The notes: generated by a model not told the origin, from the letters alone. A DNA stretch of 64,000 nt from Phaeobacter inhibens DSM 16374 (GCF_000473105.1 NZ_KI421498.1:3143009-3207008), one strand, 5' to 3'; positions 34,636-44,372 are shown, counted from the stretch's first letter. Numbers and translations are program-made.

Positions 34636-34664
34636 TTTTGCGTCCAGAACTGCGGACAAAGGAC

Positions 34665-34871
34665 TCAGAGGAGGCCTTCGCGCTGTGCTTTCTTACGTGC
34701 CAGTTTACGGGCACGGCGAATCGCTTCAGCTTTCTCGCGCGCTTTTTTCTCGGACGGCTTCTCGAAATGTTGCTTGAGCTTCATTTCACGGAAGACGCCT
34801 TCACGCTGCAGCTTTTTCTTCAGGGCACGGAGCGCCTGATCGACGTTGTTGTCGCGAACACTAACCTGCAT
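34665..34871 (-). CDS. rpsU: 30S ribosomal protein bS21
   Basis: The 68-residue basic protein is bS21: [31 protein letters not shown] at the start and a Lys/Arg-rich helical tail. It sits near the anti-Shine-Dalgarno region of the 30S subunit and helps initiation. It is a single-gene unit with its own terminator. Confidence 0.97.
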   Translation of the reverse strand: MQVSVRDNNVDQALRALKKKLQREGVFREMKLKQHFEKPSEKKAREKAEAIRRARKLARKKAQREGLL

Positions 34872-35111
34872 GTGGTTTTCACCACCTTTCTAAGTTGAGT
34901 TGCAAGGATTTGCAGGAAGTGGCCATATAGCAAGGTCGTACTAGCTTGTCCAGTACCGGGCCCGTTCGCGGTTAGGGCCACAGGGTTGATTGACGGCGGC
35001 GAGCCAGTGAGACGATTGGCCCTGTGGATTTTGCCGATGTAACATTAGATATCCGGTGTCACACAGATGCGATTGCACTTAGTAAGACGTGAAATTTCGG
35101 AAGGCGAGACC

Positions 35112-35834
35112 ATGACGATTGAGGATCACACCGACCCGCGCGCTGAGCCTGAGGCTGGAGATATCATCGGGCAGCTGCTGGATGCGGCACTGTTGCATGT
35201 GCCCTTTGATGGCTGGAGCGCGCAGACGTTTGCGGCGGCTGTCGAGGATGCGGGGATTACACCCGCGCTGGCCGAGGCGCTGTGTCCGCGTGGGGCCGTG
35301 GATCTGGCCGTTGCTTTTCACAGACGCGGCGATCAGCTGATGCTTGACCGTCTGGCGGAGGAGGACATGACTGGCCTGCGGTTTCGCGCCAAGATTGCAC
35401 GTGCTGTGCGGCTGAGACTGGAAGTCGTTGATGATAAGGAAGCCGTGCGTCGCGGCACCACACTGTTTTCCCTGCCGCCATACGCTGGCGACGGAGCTCG
35501 GTTGATCTGGGGCACGGTGGATGCGATCTGGAACGCCTTGGGCGACGGATCTGAGGATATCAACTGGTACACCAAACGCGGCTCGCTTGCCGGGGTCTAT
35601 TCCGCGACCGTTCTGTATTGGTTGGGGGATGACAGTCTGGAGCATCAAGCGAGCTGGGAGTTTCTGGATCGTCGGATCGACAATGTTATGCAGTTTGAAA
35701 AGCTGAAGGCGCAGGTACAGTCCAATCCGCTGCTGAAACCATTGCTGGTGGGGCCGAATTGGCTGGCGCAGCAGATCAAGGCGCCGAGCACCCGCGATGA
35801 CCTGCCGGGCAGCTGGTCCGCGCCGCGACGCTGA
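35112..35834 (+). CDS. COQ9 family ubiquinone biosynthesis protein
   Basis: The 240-residue protein matches COQ9, which binds lipid and presents ubiquinone precursors to the hydroxylase COQ7. Seen: AAVEDAGITPALAEALCPRGAVDLAVAFHRRGDQLM in the N-terminal TetR-like half, then LPPYAGDGARLIWGTVDAIWNALGDGSEDINWYTKRGSLAGVYSATVLYWLGD, the family core. ATG 35112 follows AAGGCGAGA; the open frame upstream to 35067 lacks similarity. The downstream quinone oxidoreductase is close on the same strand. Confidence 0.93.
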   Translation: MTIEDHTDPRAEPEAGDIIGQLLDAALLHVPFDGWSAQTFAAAVEDAGITPALAEALCPRGAVDLAVAFHRRGDQLMLDRLAEEDMTGLRFRAKIARAVRLRLEVVDDKEAVRRGTTLFSLPPYAGDGARLIWGTVDAIWNALGDGSEDINWYTKRGSLAGVYSATVLYWLGDDSLEHQASWEFLDRRIDNVMQFEKLKAQVQSNPLLKPLLVGPNWLAQQIKAPSTRDDLPGSWSAPRR

Positions 35835-35925
35835 GGCGCGCAATGTTTCAGCGATCCGTGGTGGTGCGGGACCTATGACAGGTGGGCGTCCTTTGCTAGG
35901 CAGTGACAACAGCGGAGGAATGCCA

Positions 35926-36918
35926 ATGACCGAAATGATGCGCGCGATTGAGATCCAGGAGCCCGGTGGGCCAAGTGTTCTGCAGGCCTGTCAACGCCCG
36001 GTACCGTCACCCGGGCATGGGCAGGTGGTTCTGAAAGTCGCTTATGCAGGCGTCAATCGCCCCGATGCGCTGCAACGTGCCGGCAAATATGCACCACCTC
36101 CCACAGCCAGCGATCTTCCGGGGCTGGAGGCTTCGGGCGAGGTGGTCGCCATCGGCGCCGGGGTCAGCGAGCTGACTGTGGGCGACCGGGTCTGTGCGCT
36201 ACTGCCGGGCGGCGGCTATGCTGAATATGTCGCGACGCCAGCGGCGCATTGCCTGCCGGTACCTGCGGGCCTGTCGATGAAGCAGGCAGCCTGCCTACCG
36301 GAGACCTGTTTCACCGTTTGGTCCAACGTCTTTACCCGCGGGGGCCTGCAGGCCGGGGAGCGGTTTCTTGTTCACGGAGGGTCATCCGGTATTGGAACAA
36401 CCGCGATCCAGCTTGCCTCGCAGCTGGGCGCACGGGTGTTCACGACCGCTGGATCAGATGAGAAATGTGCGGCCTGCCTGAAACTGGGGGCCGAGCGGGC
36501 GATCAATTACCGGGACGAGGATTTTGTAGAGGTATTGAAGACCGAAGGTGGTGCCAATCTGATTCTGGACATGGTGGGTGGCGACTATATTCCGCGCAAC
36601 GTGCGTGCGCTCGCGGATGATGGCCGCATGGTCCACATCGCGTTTCTGTCGGGTCCGAAGGTGGAGTTGAACTTTGCTCAGATCATGGCGCGGCGGTTGA
36701 CGCTGACCGGTTCAACCCTGCGCCCGCAGAGCGATCTGGCCAAAGCGCAGATTGCCCAGGATCTGCGCGAAGTCGTCTGGCCACTTATCGAGGCGGGGAA
36801 GTTTGCGCCGGTGATGGACCAGACCTTTGCCCTGGAAGAGGCGGCGGCGGCCCATGCACGGATGGAAAGCTCCGCTCATATCGGCAAGATTGTTCTGGAG
36901 GTTGGCGGCGAGGGGTAG
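35926..36918 (+). CDS. NAD(P)H quinone oxidoreductase (PIG3/zeta-crystallin type)
   Basis: The 330-residue medium-chain reductase lacks zinc ligands and shows GVNRPDALQRAGKYAPPPTASDLPGLEASGEV, LPETCFTVWSNVFTRGGLQAGERFLVHGGSSGIGTTAIQLASQLGARVFTTAGS (NADPH loop) and the MARRLTLTGSTLRPQ block typical of TP53I3-like enzymes. It reduces quinones or related electrophiles. ATG 35926 follows GCGGAGG. The gap of about 90 bases after coq9 allows cotranscription. Confidence 0.92.
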   Translation: MTEMMRAIEIQEPGGPSVLQACQRPVPSPGHGQVVLKVAYAGVNRPDALQRAGKYAPPPTASDLPGLEASGEVVAIGAGVSELTVGDRVCALLPGGGYAEYVATPAAHCLPVPAGLSMKQAACLPETCFTVWSNVFTRGGLQAGERFLVHGGSSGIGTTAIQLASQLGARVFTTAGSDEKCAACLKLGAERAINYRDEDFVEVLKTEGGANLILDMVGGDYIPRNVRALADDGRMVHIAFLSGPKVELNFAQIMARRLTLTGSTLRPQSDLAKAQIAQDLREVVWPLIEAGKFAPVMDQTFALEEAAAAHARMESSAHIGKIVLEVGGEG

Positions 36919-36967
36919 GCACCGCCGCGCGGGCTGATCGTGCCGGCGCGGTTGTCGCTGGCACGTG

Positions 36968-37825
36968 TCATGCAACGGCACGACGATAGAGATGCCAGGT
37001 GGCGTGTCCCAAGACCGGAACGACCACGATCATGCCCGCAAACATCGGCATCGCACCAATAATCAGCAAGGCGGTGACGATGACGCCCCAAAGCAGCGAG
37101 ACGACAAGATTCTGGCGCACGACTCGCAGGGATATGGCGACTGCGATGGGAAGGCCGACATGGCGGTCCAACAACAGCGGAAAAGACACGAGGCTGACGG
37201 CCAGCGCGGCAAACGCGAAGGCGGCGCCCACTGCGCTGCCGATCACCAGCATTGCCCATCCGGGGGCGGTGGTGAAAATATCCTCTATGAAGCGCATTGC
37301 CGACTGCGGCGCCTCAGGGCCAAGGGTGCGGTTGTAGATTGCCGCAGCCATCGTCAGCCACAGGATGCAGAGTGCCGCGAGATACAAGCCCAGCATCAGG
37401 ATCGACAGGAACGCGGGAGACCGCAGCACCGCAAAGGCGTCCATCCAGTGTGGTGTGAACCCGGCCTCGCGGCGCGATGACATTTCATATAGCCCGACAG
37501 CGGCCACCGGTCCGATTAGCGCAAAGCCCAGAACCAGCGGGAACACCAATGGCAACAGGTTCATCGACAGGCTGAGAACCACCAGGGCAACGCCAATCAG
37601 CGGATAAAGAAAGACGAGCGCCATGGCATCGGAACGGCAGGCGGTGAAATCCTGCCAGCCCGCCCGCAAGGCAGCGCCCAGATCCGCGATGTCCAGTTGC
37701 AGCACGCGCGGCATGTCGCCAGTCTTGTCGCTGCCCAGATGATCCACCGATGCAGAGACGTGAGAGCCGGTCAGGCCAAGGGATTTGGCCAGCCAGCTGA
37801 TGGGATTTCCGATCGTACGTTCCAT
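36968..37825 (-). CDS. DUF2189 integral membrane protein
   Basis: The 285-residue protein has about six hydrophobic segments and the DUF2189 opening (LDIADLGAALRAGWQDFTACRSDAMALVFLYPLIGVALVVLSL). A central PVAAVGLYEMSSRREAGFTPHW loop and C-terminal PVLGHATWHLYRRAV complete it. The family is common in Alphaproteobacteria, often loosely called cytochrome c oxidase-related; its function is unknown. It converges on the quinone oxidoreductase gene. Confidence 0.88.
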   Translation of the reverse strand: MERTIGNPISWLAKSLGLTGSHVSASVDHLGSDKTGDMPRVLQLDIADLGAALRAGWQDFTACRSDAMALVFLYPLIGVALVVLSLSMNLLPLVFPLVLGFALIGPVAAVGLYEMSSRREAGFTPHWMDAFAVLRSPAFLSILMLGLYLAALCILWLTMAAAIYNRTLGPEAPQSAMRFIEDIFTTAPGWAMLVIGSAVGAAFAFAALAVSLVSFPLLLDRHVGLPIAVAISLRVVRQNLVVSLLWGVIVTALLIIGAMPMFAGMIVVVPVLGHATWHLYRRAVA

Positions 37826-38025
37826 GATCCTTCCTCTCGGATTAGCGTAGGGCGCACCGAGGGGGCAGGTGGAGGCGGGCGTGACAAGTCCGGATCAGTG
37901 ACGCCCCAAGCCGGTGCGTATCCGCAGGGTATCACAAAAGCAGCGCAAAACGGGTCACTATGGCGCGAGGGGCATCCGGGACTGGTCGGTGGGCCGAGGC
38001 TGTCGCCAGGTGCCGGGGGTGATCT

Positions 38026-38691
38026 TTACCGGATCGGCTCAAATACTGCATTTTTCTGCGTGCAATCACGGATCACGTCGCGGCCACAGGGGACCGGTTT
38101 CAGGTCGCGGGACAAACAGACACGCGCCTCCTGAATGTGACCGTCGCGGCAGGTGATGGTCAGCGTGTTGGGGGCCAAGTCAGGATTGTCCTGCAAAAAA
38201 GCCTGCTCGACCAAACTGGCAGGCAGGGTCACCGACTGCTGCAGTTTACGGAAGGCGACGGGACGTTTGATCTGCGCATAGGCCTGCCGGGAGAGTGCGA
38301 AATATGCCTGCGCGGAGAGGCCAGAGCAGGTGCCGTGTTTTTTCCACTGGTGCCAAGCGAGGCCGGCGCTGCCCATAATGTCCGTCATTTCCCGGCTCAT
38401 GGCCCGGCTGGGTGGGGCCTCGGCGGTGCGGCAGTAGCTCGGCCAGCCGCGGTGGAACTGAGGCCACAGACCATGCAATGTCCAGCCGTGATCATGTCGG
38501 GCGTCGCATTGCTCGGACCGTTTGGCATCCCCCTCCAGCACGCACCAGTTTGGCGACCAGCTGAGGCTGAGCACATAGTAGTCGAATTCACCTGCAATCT
38601 CGCCTTCGGCACGGACCTTGCCCGGTAGGGCCACGCCGACGCCCGTTACTGCAATAAGGGCCGCCATCAGGGCCTGTCTGATCCCGCGCAT
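38026..38691 (-). CDS. Ribonuclease T2 family protein, secreted
   Basis: The 221-residue protein has a signal peptide (cleavage near residue 28 after VRA). Both catalytic signatures are present: CAS-1 as TLHGLWPQ (His73) and CAS-2 as WHQWKKHGTC (residues 113-122, His119). Several cysteines for disulfides fit an exported enzyme. RNase T2 cleaves RNA through 2',3'-cyclic phosphates and probably scavenges nucleotides or phosphate in the periplasm. The CpdB-like phosphodiesterase at 45491 could act on its products, although that protein lacks a visible signal. Confidence 0.94.
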   Translation of the reverse strand: MRGIRQALMAALIAVTGVGVALPGKVRAEGEIAGEFDYYVLSLSWSPNWCVLEGDAKRSEQCDARHDHGWTLHGLWPQFHRGWPSYCRTAEAPPSRAMSREMTDIMGSAGLAWHQWKKHGTCSGLSAQAYFALSRQAYAQIKRPVAFRKLQQSVTLPASLVEQAFLQDNPDLAPNTLTITCRDGHIQEARVCLSRDLKPVPCGRDVIRDCTQKNAVFEPIR

Positions 38692-38833
38692 TCGCCTCTT
38701 TCCTTATAGAAACATCGCGACTATATAGAATTGAAGTTCCCCGACAACGGAAACCGCCCCAAATCGGGGAAGCCTCTTTCAGGCGACGGGAAAGATGTAT
38801 CTGGGACAACCGTGTTATTAAGGAGATGAGCGC

Positions 38834-39607
38834 ATGGCAAAACCGTTGATGGCCAAGGCGACCGCCGTGTGGCTGGTGGACAATACCACGATCAGCTTCA
38901 AACAGATCGCCGATTTTGTCGGCATGCACGAGCTGGAAATCCAGGGCATTGCAGATGGCGATGTGGCTGCGGGCGTCAAGGGGTTCGACCCGGTCGCCAA
39001 TAACCAGCTGACGCAGGAAGAGGTCGATAAGGCCGAGAAAAATCCGCTGCATAAGCTGAAGCTGAAGTTCAATCCGGCTGCTGCTGGTGAAGAAAAACGC
39101 CGTGGCCCGCGCTATACCCCGCTGTCGAAGCGCCAGGACCGCCCGGCCTCGATCTACTGGCTGGTGAAGTTTCACCCTGAGTTGTCGGACGGTCAGGTGT
39201 CGAAACTGGTGGGCACCACCAAACCGACCATTCAGGCGATCCGTGAGCGGACCCATTGGAATATTGCCAATATCCAGCCGATTGACCCGGTTGCTCTGGG
39301 CCTCTGCAAACAGTCCGAGCTGGATGCCGCCGTCCAGAAAGCTGCTGCCAAGAAGGCTGCCGAAGGTGGCGTGATGAGCGATGATGAGCGTCGCAAGCTG
39401 GTGTCGACTGAACAATCGCTGGAAATGGACGCGGAGCCACGCATGCCGTCTGCGATCGAAGGTCTCGAAACCTTCACCCTGGGTGGCAACGACAAGCCCG
39501 AAGCGGCCGAGGAAGAGACTGTTGTGGATGCCGACAGCTTCTTCAACCTGCCTGCCGGTGGTGACGATGAGGATGATGACGAGGATAACATCGATCCCCG
39601 TTTCTAA
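38834..39607 (+). CDS. trcR: Cell-cycle transcriptional regulator TrcR (DUF1013)
   Basis: The 257-residue protein matches DUF1013/TrcR of Alphaproteobacteria: MAKPLMAKATAVWLVDNTTISFKQIADFVGMHELEIQGIADGDVA at the start, a helix-turn-helix-like block RPASIYWLVKFHPELSDGQVSKLVGTTKPTIQAIRERTHWNIANIQPIDPVALGLC, and an acidic C-terminal tail. In Caulobacter, TrcR associates with RNA polymerase and influences cell-cycle genes. Start 38834 follows AAGGAGATGAGC. A hairpin terminator follows. Confidence 0.93.
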   Translation: MAKPLMAKATAVWLVDNTTISFKQIADFVGMHELEIQGIADGDVAAGVKGFDPVANNQLTQEEVDKAEKNPLHKLKLKFNPAAAGEEKRRGPRYTPLSKRQDRPASIYWLVKFHPELSDGQVSKLVGTTKPTIQAIRERTHWNIANIQPIDPVALGLCKQSELDAAVQKAAAKKAAEGGVMSDDERRKLVSTEQSLEMDAEPRMPSAIEGLETFTLGGNDKPEAAEEETVVDADSFFNLPAGGDDEDDDEDNIDPRF

Positions 39608-39645
39608 GATCCACAGGCCGCCGGAGTGGCGGCATGTCAGATAGC

Positions 39646-39682
39646 AAAGACCACGGTGCGTGCTGCGTTCCGTGGTCTTTTT
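39646..39682 (+). terminator. Terminator of trcR
   Basis: AAAGACCACGG pairs with CCGTGGTCTTT, followed by T residues, 40 bases after the trcR stop. Confidence 0.85.
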
Positions 39683-39862
39683 GCGTCTGGAAGTCACAGA
39701 AGTCGGCGATGCTGCCCCGGTGACTTTACGAGGCAGGATGAGGTGCGGGGAGGTCTATTAATTGACCGTCACAAAAAATTCGCCTTTCGATGCCGATCCC
39801 TGCATTTTTCTGACTTTTCCGCCTTGACGTGCGGGCGTGGCTGGCGTACCTCGCACCCCGAC

Positions 39863-39939
<77 letters not shown>

Positions 39940-40122
39940 TTCTTCTCTTGAAAATATAGACTCGACCACTGGCGGATTGCCGGGAAAACTGCTGCCCGAA
40001 CATCTGAATTTCTGTGCGCTATCGATGCTGCAACAGGGCTTTGTTCAGGCCTGATATTGCCTGTTTGTTGGGTGCTGTGGAGAAGGCCGAGCAGACCTTG
40101 CCTCTACCAGATGTCGTGACAG

Positions 40123-40722
40123 TCAGATGTCCTTGCGGGCACGCAGGGCGGCTGTGATGGTGCCCTCGTCGAGGTAGTCGAGCTCTCCGCCAATAGGCAC
40201 CCCCTGCGCCAGCGACGTCAGGCGGACTTGTCCGCTGAGCTGATCCGCGATGTAATGTGCCGTCGTCTGGCCGTCGATTGTGGCGTTGAGCGCCAGTATG
40301 ACCTCGCTGACCTGTTCGGCCTGCACCCGGTCCACCAGACGGGGAATGCGCAGATCCTCCGGACCGACCGCGTCCAAGGCGGAGAGCGTTCCGCCCAACA
40401 CGTGGTAGCGCCCCTTGAAGACGGCCGCACGTTCCATGGCCCAGAGGTCGGAAACATCCTCCACCACGCAGAGTTCGCCGTTCGCACGGGTCATATCCTC
40501 GCAGATGGTGCAGAGATCACCGGTGCCGACATTGCCACAGTTAAGGCATTCCCGCGCGGTGGCGGCTACCTCGCTCATGGTCTCGGCTAATGGGGTCAGC
40601 AGCAGGGCGCGTTTGCGGATCAGGTGCAGCACCGCCCGGCGGGCAGAGCGCGGCCCCAGCCCCGGCAGTTTGGCCATCAGGGCAATCAGGTCTTCGATAT
40701 CGGTGGTTGAGTTCTTGATCAT
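40123..40722 (-). CDS. recR: Recombination protein RecR
   Basis: The 199-residue protein loads RecA with RecO/RecF in gap repair. It has the helix-hairpin-helix [21 protein letters not shown] near residues 13-33, the C4 zinc finger [16 protein letters not shown] near 57-72 and the Toprim core [44 protein letters not shown] 40722 gives the family length. It belongs to the usual dnaX-ybaB-recR neighbourhood; the ybaB terminator lies between. Confidence 0.97.
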   Translation of the reverse strand: MIKNSTTDIEDLIALMAKLPGLGPRSARRAVLHLIRKRALLLTPLAETMSEVAATARECLNCGNVGTGDLCTICEDMTRANGELCVVEDVSDLWAMERAAVFKGRYHVLGGTLSALDAVGPEDLRIPRLVDRVQAEQVSEVILALNATIDGQTTAHYIADQLSGQVRLTSLAQGVPIGGELDYLDEGTITAALRARKDI

Positions 40723-40837
40723 GCCTAAAACGCCCTTCTTTGCTCCGCTATATAGGCTGATTGCGACCTCCGAGTACAAGGGGGGCAGGGCAGCTGTTCA
40801 GGTTTTGTTTTACACCGCAGCTGGGCACGAGATGGGT

Positions 40838-40870
40838 AAAAGAAAAGGCGGCACCGAGGCCGCCTTATCC
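40838..40870 (-). terminator. Terminator of ybaB
   Basis: Minus-strand AAGGCGGCCTCGGTGCCGCC hairpin followed by TTTTCTTTT, about 20 bases beyond the ybaB stop and upstream of recR. Confidence 0.8.
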
Positions 40871-40890
40871 TGTCCGTGAGGCCGGGCGTA

Positions 40891-41235
40891 TCAGAACGGC
40901 AGTTTAATGTCCTTGGGCAGGCCCATGCTTTCGGTCAGGCTGGCCATTTCTTCCTGCGCCTTTTCGGCGGCTTTGGCCTGGGCATCCTTGATCGCGGCGA
41001 GGATCAGATCTTCGACCACTTCCTTGTCGTCGCCGTTGAAGATCGACGGGTCGATATCCAGCGCCTTCAGATCGCCCTTGGCCGAGGCGGTTGCCTTCAC
41101 CAGACCTGCGCCTGCTTCGCCGGTGACCATGACATTGTGCAGGTCTTCCTGCATCTGCGCCATCTTGGTTTGCAGTTCCTGTGCCGATTTCATCATCTTG
41201 GCCATATCGCCAAGACCGCCGAGGCCTTTGAGCAT
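40891..41235 (-). CDS. YbaB/EbfC family nucleoid-associated protein
   Basis: The 114-residue protein matches YbaB/EbfC, a small DNA-binding dimer: GLGDMAKMMKSAQELQTKMAQMQEDLHNVMVTGEAGAGLVKATASAKGDLKALDIDPSIFNGDDKEVVEDLILAAIKDAQAKAAEKAQEEM. It follows dnaX and a small intervening gene on the same strand, the conserved dnaX-ybaB-recR order. Confidence 0.95.
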   Translation of the reverse strand: MLKGLGGLGDMAKMMKSAQELQTKMAQMQEDLHNVMVTGEAGAGLVKATASAKGDLKALDIDPSIFNGDDKEVVEDLILAAIKDAQAKAAEKAQEEMASLTESMGLPKDIKLPF

Positions 41236-41245
41236 CTGTTTTCTC

Positions 41246-41638
41246 CTAAGTGCGAGGGCGCAGGGCGCCGTAAGTCATCACTGCACATATCGCAACTGCG
41301 AGGCCGATGAACAAGTGGGGTGGTCCCAGACAGCCTTCAGCAAGGGCGTAGGCTTCCACATAATCAAGCGCGTTTTCGTATCGGTCAACCGAAACGACAA
41401 AGGCGATCCCGGCCCAGAGTACGGCGGCGATTGCGAAGGTCGCGCGGTTTCTTGTGGTCAGAGCGATGCCCGCAAGGGCAAGCAACGCGAGGGACACGGG
41501 CAGGGTGGAGAGGCCAATCAACTCATCCCAGGCGGTGGCCGGACCATCACCCGGTTTCCAAAAAGTTTGTTCCTTATCACAGACTTCTGCAATTGCTGCG
41601 GCGGGAAACAGCGTCATGAAACCTGCAAAGCAAGTCAC
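41246..41638 (-). CDS. Small exported/membrane protein between dnaX and ybaB
   Basis: This protein of about 130 residues has an N-terminal signal-like segment (FAGFMTLFPAAAIAEVC) and at least two further hydrophobic helices (LPVSLALLALAGIALTT; FAIAAVLWAGIAFVVS; LFIGLAVAICAVMTYGAL). I chose GTG 41638, which overlaps the dnaX stop as GTGA; an ATG at 41659 inside dnaX is an alternative. I recognise no family. It interrupts the normally tight dnaX-ybaB pair and ends 10 bases before ybaB. Confidence 0.6.
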   Translation of the reverse strand: MTCFAGFMTLFPAAAIAEVCDKEQTFWKPGDGPATAWDELIGLSTLPVSLALLALAGIALTTRNRATFAIAAVLWAGIAFVVSVDRYENALDYVEAYALAEGCLGPPHLFIGLAVAICAVMTYGALRPRT

Positions 41639-43470
41639 TCTTCTTCGAAGGGATCCCATTCGTCCTCGACCTCTGGCAGGGCTTCCGCCTCGACTTCGGC
41701 GGCGAGATCTTCTGCTGTACGGATGTGTCTGATCTTTGCCTTGGGGAAGCTCTCAAGGACCGCCTGTACCATCGGGTGGGTGCTGGCTTCCGCTCGCAGG
41801 GCGTTCTCTGCGGCGTTTTCACGCTCAGTGATGGTTTCGCCGCCGCCCTCATTGGCGAGGGAAATCACCCAACGGGCATGGGTCCAGGTCTGCAACTGCT
41901 GGCCCAGACGGGCAGCGAGATCCTTGGGCGCGTCATCCGTTGGCTGGATGGTGATTCGGCCCGGCTGATAGGACACCAGGCGCAGATAGGTTTTTACATA
42001 TTCCAGCAGCAGACCGTCGCGTTTTACCCGGATCAGTTCAATTACATGCTCAAAGCTGGGATAGCGCGCAAGCGCGCTGTCCGCCTGCGGGGCGAGGGCG
42101 GTGGCCTGTCCATTGCCTGCTGACATCGTTGGCCCGCCTTGGGGACCGCCCGGCATGCCGCCCTGTGGCCCGGCCTGCTGAGGGACGTAACCGCCTGCGC
42201 TGCCGGGGCCAGATGGTCCGCCAGAGCTCCCCATCGGCGCATTCATATGCCCGCCAGGTGGCGGAGGCGGAGGTGTATCCTGCAGGGTGCGCATCAGTTG
42301 TTCCGGCGTCGGCAGGTCGGCCACATGTGTCAGACGGATCACCGCCATCTCGGCCGCCATCATAGCGTTGGGCGCGGCGGCGACCTCTTCCAACGCTTTC
42401 AGCAGCATCTGCCACATCCGCGTCAGCACCCGCATCGGCAATGCCTCGGCCATCTGGCTGCCACGGGCGCGCTCATCGGGGCTGACGGTGGGGTCTTCGG
42501 CGGCATCGGGGGTAATCTTCACCACCGACACCCAATGGGTGATTTCAGCAAGATCGCGTAGCACTGCCAGCGGATCGGCGCCCTCGGCATATTGCGCGCT
42601 GAGTTCGGTCAGCGCCGAAGCCGCGTCGCCACGCAGAATCATGTCGATGAGATCAAGGACCCGCCCGCGATCCGCCAGTCCCAACATGGCGCGGACCTGA
42701 TCAGCTGTTGTTTCGCCTGCGCCATGAGAAATCGCCTGATCTAGGAGCGAGGTGGCATCACGGGCCGACCCCTCGGCGGCGCGGGTGATGAGGGCCAGCG
42801 CATCCTCGGCGATTTGGGCATTCTCAGCGCCTGCGATCTTTTGCAACAGGGCAATCATTACCTCCGGCTCAATCCGGCGCAAATCGAACCGCTGGCAGCG
42901 CGACAGCACCGTCACTGGTACCTTGCGGATCTCCGTGGTGGCGAAGATGAATTTCACATGTGCGGGCGGTTCCTCCAGCGTCTTCAGCAGCGCGTTGAAG
43001 GCGGAGGTCGACAGCATGTGGACCTCATCGATGATGTAGATCTTGTAGCGGGCAGAGGCGGCGCGGTACTGCACCGAATCGATGATTTCGCGGATGTCAC
43101 CCACCCCGGTGCGCGAGGCGGCGTCCATCTCCATTACATCGACATGCCGACCTTCCATGATCGCCGTGCAATGTTCGCATTTGCCGCAGGGCTCGGTAGT
43201 CGGGCCACCCTGACCATCCTCACCGATGCAGTTCATGCCCTTGGCGATGATCCGTGCGGTGGTCGTCTTACCGGTGCCGCGAATGCCGGTCATGATGAAG
43301 GCCTGTGCAATCCGATCGGCGGCAAAGGCGTTTTTCAGCGTCCGCACCATGGCGTCCTGACCCACCAGATCGGCGAAAGTTTCAGGCCGGTATTTGCGGG
43401 CCAGAACCTGATATTGGCCAGACCCTTGGTCCGGTGCTTGGCCTGCTGTGTCGCCTGCTGTGTCGCTCAT
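41635..43470 (-). CDS. dnaX: DNA polymerase III subunit gamma/tau
   Basis: The 611-residue clamp-loader ATPase has YQVLARKYRPETFADLVGQDAMVRTLKNAF at the start, Walker A GIRGTGKTTTARI near residue 55, a zinc module C-x(8)-CGKCEHC, DEVHMLS (Walker B) and ATTEIRKVPVTVLSRCQRFDLRR (sensor 1/SRC). A Pro/Gly-rich linker near residues 400-450 precedes the tau C-terminal domain. ATG 43470 (MSDTAGD) is preferred to upstream 43581. I see no AAAAAAG-type slippery site for making gamma. Confidence 0.96.
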   Translation of the reverse strand: MSDTAGDTAGQAPDQGSGQYQVLARKYRPETFADLVGQDAMVRTLKNAFAADRIAQAFIMTGIRGTGKTTTARIIAKGMNCIGEDGQGGPTTEPCGKCEHCTAIMEGRHVDVMEMDAASRTGVGDIREIIDSVQYRAASARYKIYIIDEVHMLSTSAFNALLKTLEEPPAHVKFIFATTEIRKVPVTVLSRCQRFDLRRIEPEVMIALLQKIAGAENAQIAEDALALITRAAEGSARDATSLLDQAISHGAGETTADQVRAMLGLADRGRVLDLIDMILRGDAASALTELSAQYAEGADPLAVLRDLAEITHWVSVVKITPDAAEDPTVSPDERARGSQMAEALPMRVLTRMWQMLLKALEEVAAAPNAMMAAEMAVIRLTHVADLPTPEQLMRTLQDTPPPPPPGGHMNAPMGSSGGPSGPGSAGGYVPQQAGPQGGMPGGPQGGPTMSAGNGQATALAPQADSALARYPSFEHVIELIRVKRDGLLLEYVKTYLRLVSYQPGRITIQPTDDAPKDLAARLGQQLQTWTHARWVISLANEGGGETITERENAAENALRAEASTHPMVQAVLESFPKAKIRHIRTAEDLAAEVEAEALPEVEDEWDPFEEE

Positions 43471-43699
43471 GATGTCTCGTGCCAGATTCGGGGGTCGGTC
43501 GTTTGTATTCGGGTAAAGTAGGCAAGCGCGCGCGTGGCGTCCACCGCTGATGCAGATCCAAGCGGAGCAGGTGTTCATCACCGGTGTGGATCAAGAAACC
43601 ATTAGGTGCCCGGCGGGCGGACCGCTACATTGAAGGATGTGATCATCCGGGGGGATCGTAACGCAGGATTTGCGACGCACTTGGCAGTGGGGGCTGACA

Positions 43700-44251
43700 A
43701 TGGAGCATGTATCTGAGGGTGGCGATACCAAAAGTGCGGAAAAAGGCGGACCGCTGGTGTTGCACGCGCTGTCGGTGGCGGATGGCATTTTGGCGCTGTG
43801 TCCGCTGCCGGGGGCAAGCGGGGATTACTACGCCGACATAGAGCATATTCGGGAGTGGCAGCCCGGACTGGTGATCTCCATGACCACGGATGAGGAACAC
43901 GCCGCCGTTGGCGCAGAGAGCCTCGGCAGCGATCTGCAGAGCCTTGGCAGCCGATGGATCCACCTGCCGGTTCCTGATTTCAGCACGCCGCCTCCGGACA
44001 TTCTGAGCCGCTGGCCTGAGGCGAGCCATATGGCCCGCAAGGCGCTTGTCGGAGGTGGTCGGGTACTGGTGCATTGTCGAGGCGGCTGTGGCCGGTCGGG
44101 AATGGTTGTGCTGCGACTGATGACGGAATGTGGTGAGCGGCCGGATCTGGCGCTGGCGCGACTGCGCGCGGTGCGGCCCTGTGCCATTGAAACCGACGCC
44201 CAGATGATTTGGGCCTACGGCCCGAGACGGATTCCCGGCAACGCACGCTGA
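43700..44251 (+). CDS. Tyrosine/dual-specificity phosphatase-like protein
   Basis: The 183-residue protein carries the Cys-based phosphatase loop HCRGGCGRSGM (Cys126 to Arg132, CX5R) and a candidate general-acid Asp in VPDFSTPPPD near residue 93. The layout fits bacterial dual-specificity or cyclin-dependent-kinase-inhibitor-3-like phosphatases. ATG 43700 follows GTGGGGG; the frame could begin at a TTG 30 bases earlier. It is divergent from dnaX; the substrate is unknown. Confidence 0.82.
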   Translation: MEHVSEGGDTKSAEKGGPLVLHALSVADGILALCPLPGASGDYYADIEHIREWQPGLVISMTTDEEHAAVGAESLGSDLQSLGSRWIHLPVPDFSTPPPDILSRWPEASHMARKALVGGGRVLVHCRGGCGRSGMVVLRLMTECGERPDLALARLRAVRPCAIETDAQMIWAYGPRRIPGNAR

Positions 44252-44317
44252 ATTAATGCAGCTGCGGAACGCGCCACAGCAAGTTGCCAACCGTCGTCTG
44301 TGCCGCTTCATCGTGAT

Positions 44318-44343
44318 GCGGCGCCGCGCAAGCGCGGCGCTTA
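44318..44343. terminator. Hairpin between convergent genes
   Basis: GCGCCGCGC and GCGCGGCGC are a perfect inverted repeat (44321-44340) with AA between, giving an 8-pair stem with a four-base loop. The flanks have only short T/A runs, so termination strength is uncertain. Confidence 0.55.
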
Positions 44344-44372
44344 AGGCAATTTCGACAGGTTGCTTGTGCCTG

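Noticed and set aside
38588-39697. 369-codon minus-strand frame across trcR
   Set aside because: Covers trcR, its terminator and part of the RNase T2 gene; no similarity to any family.
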